Source: Eshraghiella sp050874365
GTDB lineage: Bacteria; Bacillota; Clostridia; Lachnospirales; Lachnospiraceae
Direction of reading: 5' to 3'
Length of the DNA stretch: 32,245 bases
NCBI GenBank assembly: GCA_050874365.1
Contig: JBNMKN010000007.1
Span: forward strand, 1-32,245
Shown here: positions 30,374-32,245 of the stretch, one piece after another
Numbering within the stretch: the first letter of the stretch is position 1
Layout: each line of letters begins with the position of its first letter
The notes under the pieces: model-generated
The model's database searches: none
What the model saw: the letters and a program-made list of their open reading frames with translations, nothing else
Told to the model about the DNA's origin: nothing
Translations under genes and position numbers: made by a program

Positions 30374-31463
30374 ATTTTTCAACTGCCTCTAATGCCGCAA
30401 TAATTACCTTGTCCATATCGTAATATTTATAATTACCAAGACGTCCGCCAAATATTACTTTTTCTTCTTTATCGGCAAGAGCTTTATATTTTTCAAAAAG
30501 CTCATTGTTACGTTCGTTATTTACAGGATAATATGGCTCCATTCCCGGCTCCCACTCCGTAGAGTATTCCCTTGAAATAATGGTCTTTTCCTGTTTGCCG
30601 AATTCAAAATGCTTATGCTCGATTATTCTTGTATAAGGCACTTCCCTGTCTGTGTAATTTACAACCGCATTGCCCTGATAATTATCACAGTCAAGAACCT
30701 CTGTTTCAAATCTTACGGTTCTGTATTCAAGATGTCCGTAACAGAAATCATAGTATTCGTCAATCATTCCCGTAAACAACACTTTGTCCGCAATACCTTC
30801 GTTATCTTTTATATATTCAAAATAATCCGTATCAAGCAGAACATCGCTGCCCTCTAACATCTTTTCAACAATCTTTGTATAGCCGCCGATTGGGATTCCC
30901 TGATATCTGTCATTAAAATAATTATTGTCATAAGTAAAACGGAGAGGAAGTCTCTTAATAATAAACGCAGGAAGCTCTTTACAGTCCCTTCCCCACTGTT
31001 TTTCCGTATAACCCTTGATAAGCTTCTCGTAAACATCCGTTCCTACAAGGGACAATGCCTGTTCTTCAAGATTCTTAGGCTCCGTTATGTTAAGCTCCTC
31101 AATCTGCTTCTTAATGATTGCTTTGGCTTCAGAAGGTGTCTTTATATTCCACATCCTTGAAAAAGTATTCATATTGAAAGGAAGATTGTAAAGCTCGTCC
31201 TTATAAACGGCAACAGGCGAATTAATGTAATTGTTAAAATCCGCAAAAGAATTTACATAATCCCAGATTTTTCTGTCAGAAGTATGGAAAATATGTGCGC
31301 CATACTGGTGGACATTGATATTATCTGTTTCCTTTGTATATATATTACCGGCAATATGGTCACGTTTATCTATTACAAGACACTTTTTTCCTTTTTTGGC
31401 AGCTTCATAAGCAAAAACTGCACCGAAAAGTCCTGCACCTACTATTAAGTAATCGTATTTCAT
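30363..31463 (-). CDS. glf: UDP-galactopyranose mutase
   Basis: Converts UDP-galactopyranose to UDP-galactofuranose, the donor for galactofuranose in surface polysaccharides, using reduced FAD. The 366-residue length is typical. It has the FAD motif LIVGAGLFGAVFAYEAAKKG, DKRDHIAGNIYTKE, HQYGAHIFHTSD, and RYQGIPIGGYTKIVEKML. The C-terminal VIFGGRLGNYKYYDMDKVI is conserved and holds the substrate-contacting Arg and Tyr region. Its ATG overlaps the flippase stop (ATGA), with AAGGAG upstream. The downstream gene is a glycosyltransferase, which could use the product. Confidence 0.97.
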   Translation of the reverse strand: MKYDYLIVGAGLFGAVFAYEAAKKGKKCLVIDKRDHIAGNIYTKETDNINVHQYGAHIFHTSDRKIWDYVNSFADFNNYINSPVAVYKDELYNLPFNMNTFSRMWNIKTPSEAKAIIKKQIEELNITEPKNLEEQALSLVGTDVYEKLIKGYTEKQWGRDCKELPAFIIKRLPLRFTYDNNYFNDRYQGIPIGGYTKIVEKMLEGSDVLLDTDYFEYIKDNEGIADKVLFTGMIDEYYDFCYGHLEYRTVRFETEVLDCDNYQGNAVVNYTDREVPYTRIIEHKHFEFGKQEKTIISREYSTEWEPGMEPYYPVNNERNNELFEKYKALADKEEKVIFGGRLGNYKYYDMDKVIIAALEAVEKYVR

Positions 31464-32245
31464 TTCTGTGATTCTCCTTTTTTGAATTTATTTTTAATCT
31501 GTGTAAAAGTCTCATTTACAAGCGGTTCTTTAAAAATCACCATTACCAAGAGGTATATGCCAAAGAATAATACCGCTGAAATAAGTATCGCCAATATATC
31601 GTTGAGTTTCAGTAATTTTACCCATAAAGACGCTGCGGTTGACGCCGTAAGTGCAATAAGTATCAGCCAGTATTTTACGGATTTAAGCATTGCACCTGCC
31701 ACATCCCTGAGTGAAAAATACTGCCAGATAAGTACCACCGCTTCCGCAACCAGCGTTCCTATTGCCGCACCTGCCGCACCGTATTTCGGAATAAGTGCCG
31801 CATTTATCGCAAGGTCCACAAGAGCACCTGCAATTTCCGAAAAAAGAACGTGTTTTTCTTTTCCCATAGGCACCATAATCTGGATACCGATAACGTTAGT
31901 TATACCGATAAGAAGCAATGTGGGCATTATAATCTGCATCGGAACCACGGACCCTGCAAACCCTTTACCTGAAAGAGCATATATTCCTTCTTTGGCAAAC
32001 AGCATAAAATATATTACGCAGGGTGAGGCAATGAGAAAAATAAATTTCATTGTCTTTTTGGCAATCCTGTCAAATTCACCCTTCTCATTATTCTCGATAT
32101 AATATGTCATTCTCGGTAAAAGCACAGAGCTTGCCGAGGTTACAAAGCTTACAAGAATTGTCTTAATCTTAACCGCTGCGGAATAATATCCAACATCAGT
32201 ATCGGTTTTCATAAAACCAAGCATGGCGGTATCAAGGTTTGTGTA
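31460..32245 (-). CDS. Wzx-type oligosaccharide flippase, N-terminus beyond window edge
   Basis: The reading frame is open to the right edge (the last codons read YTNLDTAMLGFMKTDTDVGYYSAAVKI), so the gene starts outside; the ATG inside is not the start. About 262 residues remain. DTAMLGFMKTDTDVGYYSAAVKI is a signature of the PST/Wzx family, which moves undecaprenyl-linked repeat units across the membrane. Around seven membrane helices follow, including GFAGSVVPMQIIMPTLLLIGITNVIG and a final hydrophobic pair, and a basic end (KNKFKKGESQK). It is coupled to glf. Probably part of a larger polysaccharide locus running rightwards. Confidence 0.9.
   Translation of the reverse strand, partial: YTNLDTAMLGFMKTDTDVGYYSAAVKIKTILVSFVTSASSVLLPRMTYYIENNEKGEFDRIAKKTMKFIFLIASPCVIYFMLFAKEGIYALSGKGFAGSVVPMQIIMPTLLLIGITNVIGIQIMVPMGKEKHVLFSEIAGALVDLAINAALIPKYGAAGAAIGTLVAEAVVLIWQYFSLRDVAGAMLKSVKYWLILIALTASTAASLWVKLLKLNDILAILISAVLFFGIYLLVMVIFKEPLVNETFTQIKNKFKKGESQK

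Noticed and set aside
31482..32102. 206-residue plus-strand frame opposite the flippase
   Set aside because: The minus-strand flippase has family signatures; this frame is its shadow.

Overview
The window looks like chromosome from a low-GC Firmicute of the class Clostridia, most probably a Lachnospiraceae member. This rests on AT-rich sequence, strong AGGAGG-type ribosome binding sites, sigma-A style promoters, a glmM-cdaR-cdaA cluster, an MLMPSIFGENLFDDW-type Hsp20 and a flavin thioredoxin reductase of the ferredoxin-linked kind. The species is inferred, not proven. Nearly everything is on the minus strand; only two genes (MATE transporter, 18931-20262; large membrane protein, about 23833-25746) are on the plus strand. 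Coding is dense: no gene-free stretch exceeds 300 bases. I see no tRNA, rRNA, CRISPR array, insertion sequence or phage gene.

Region 1 (1-7093) reads as one seven-gene operon from an extended -10 promoter near 7085-7093: two uncharacterised membrane proteins, diadenylate cyclase CdaA, its regulator CdaR, phosphoglucosamine mutase GlmM, a rhamnosyltransferase-like GT2, and an undecaprenyl-phosphate sugar phosphotransferase cut by the left edge. It links c-di-AMP synthesis, amino-sugar supply and surface polysaccharide initiation. Upstream is a membrane-anchored Ig-like protein (7122-8117).

Region 2 (8193-11144) is a small fatty-acid cluster acpP-fabH-fabF-marR. A perfect 9-bp inverted repeat overlaps the putative acpP promoter and may be the operator for the MarR protein. 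Region 3 (11151-13150) is a monocistronic membrane EAL phosphodiesterase with its own promoter and terminator.

Region 4 (13167-18861) is a tightly packed set: PIN-like nuclease, ferredoxin-type thioredoxin reductase homologue, LRR membrane protein, P-type ATPase and an sce7726-like PD-(D/E)XK protein. Divergent from it is a MATE transporter, then a second thioredoxin reductase homologue and a CPA-type antiporter with a C-terminal RCK_C domain.

Region 5 (22924-28550) is the least explained part. Two paralogous LytTR regulators, one with its phospho-acceptor Asp replaced by Asn, enclose an eight-helix membrane protein of unknown family, an MFS transporter and two small proteins with altered FHA domains. 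This is the best candidate for an undescribed signalling module.

Region 6 (28566-32245) holds a CIRCE-controlled hsp20 with a 25-residue Lys-rich ORF behind it, then polysaccharide genes: a GT2 broken by a single-base frameshift, UDP-galactopyranose mutase glf, and a Wzx-type flippase cut by the right edge.
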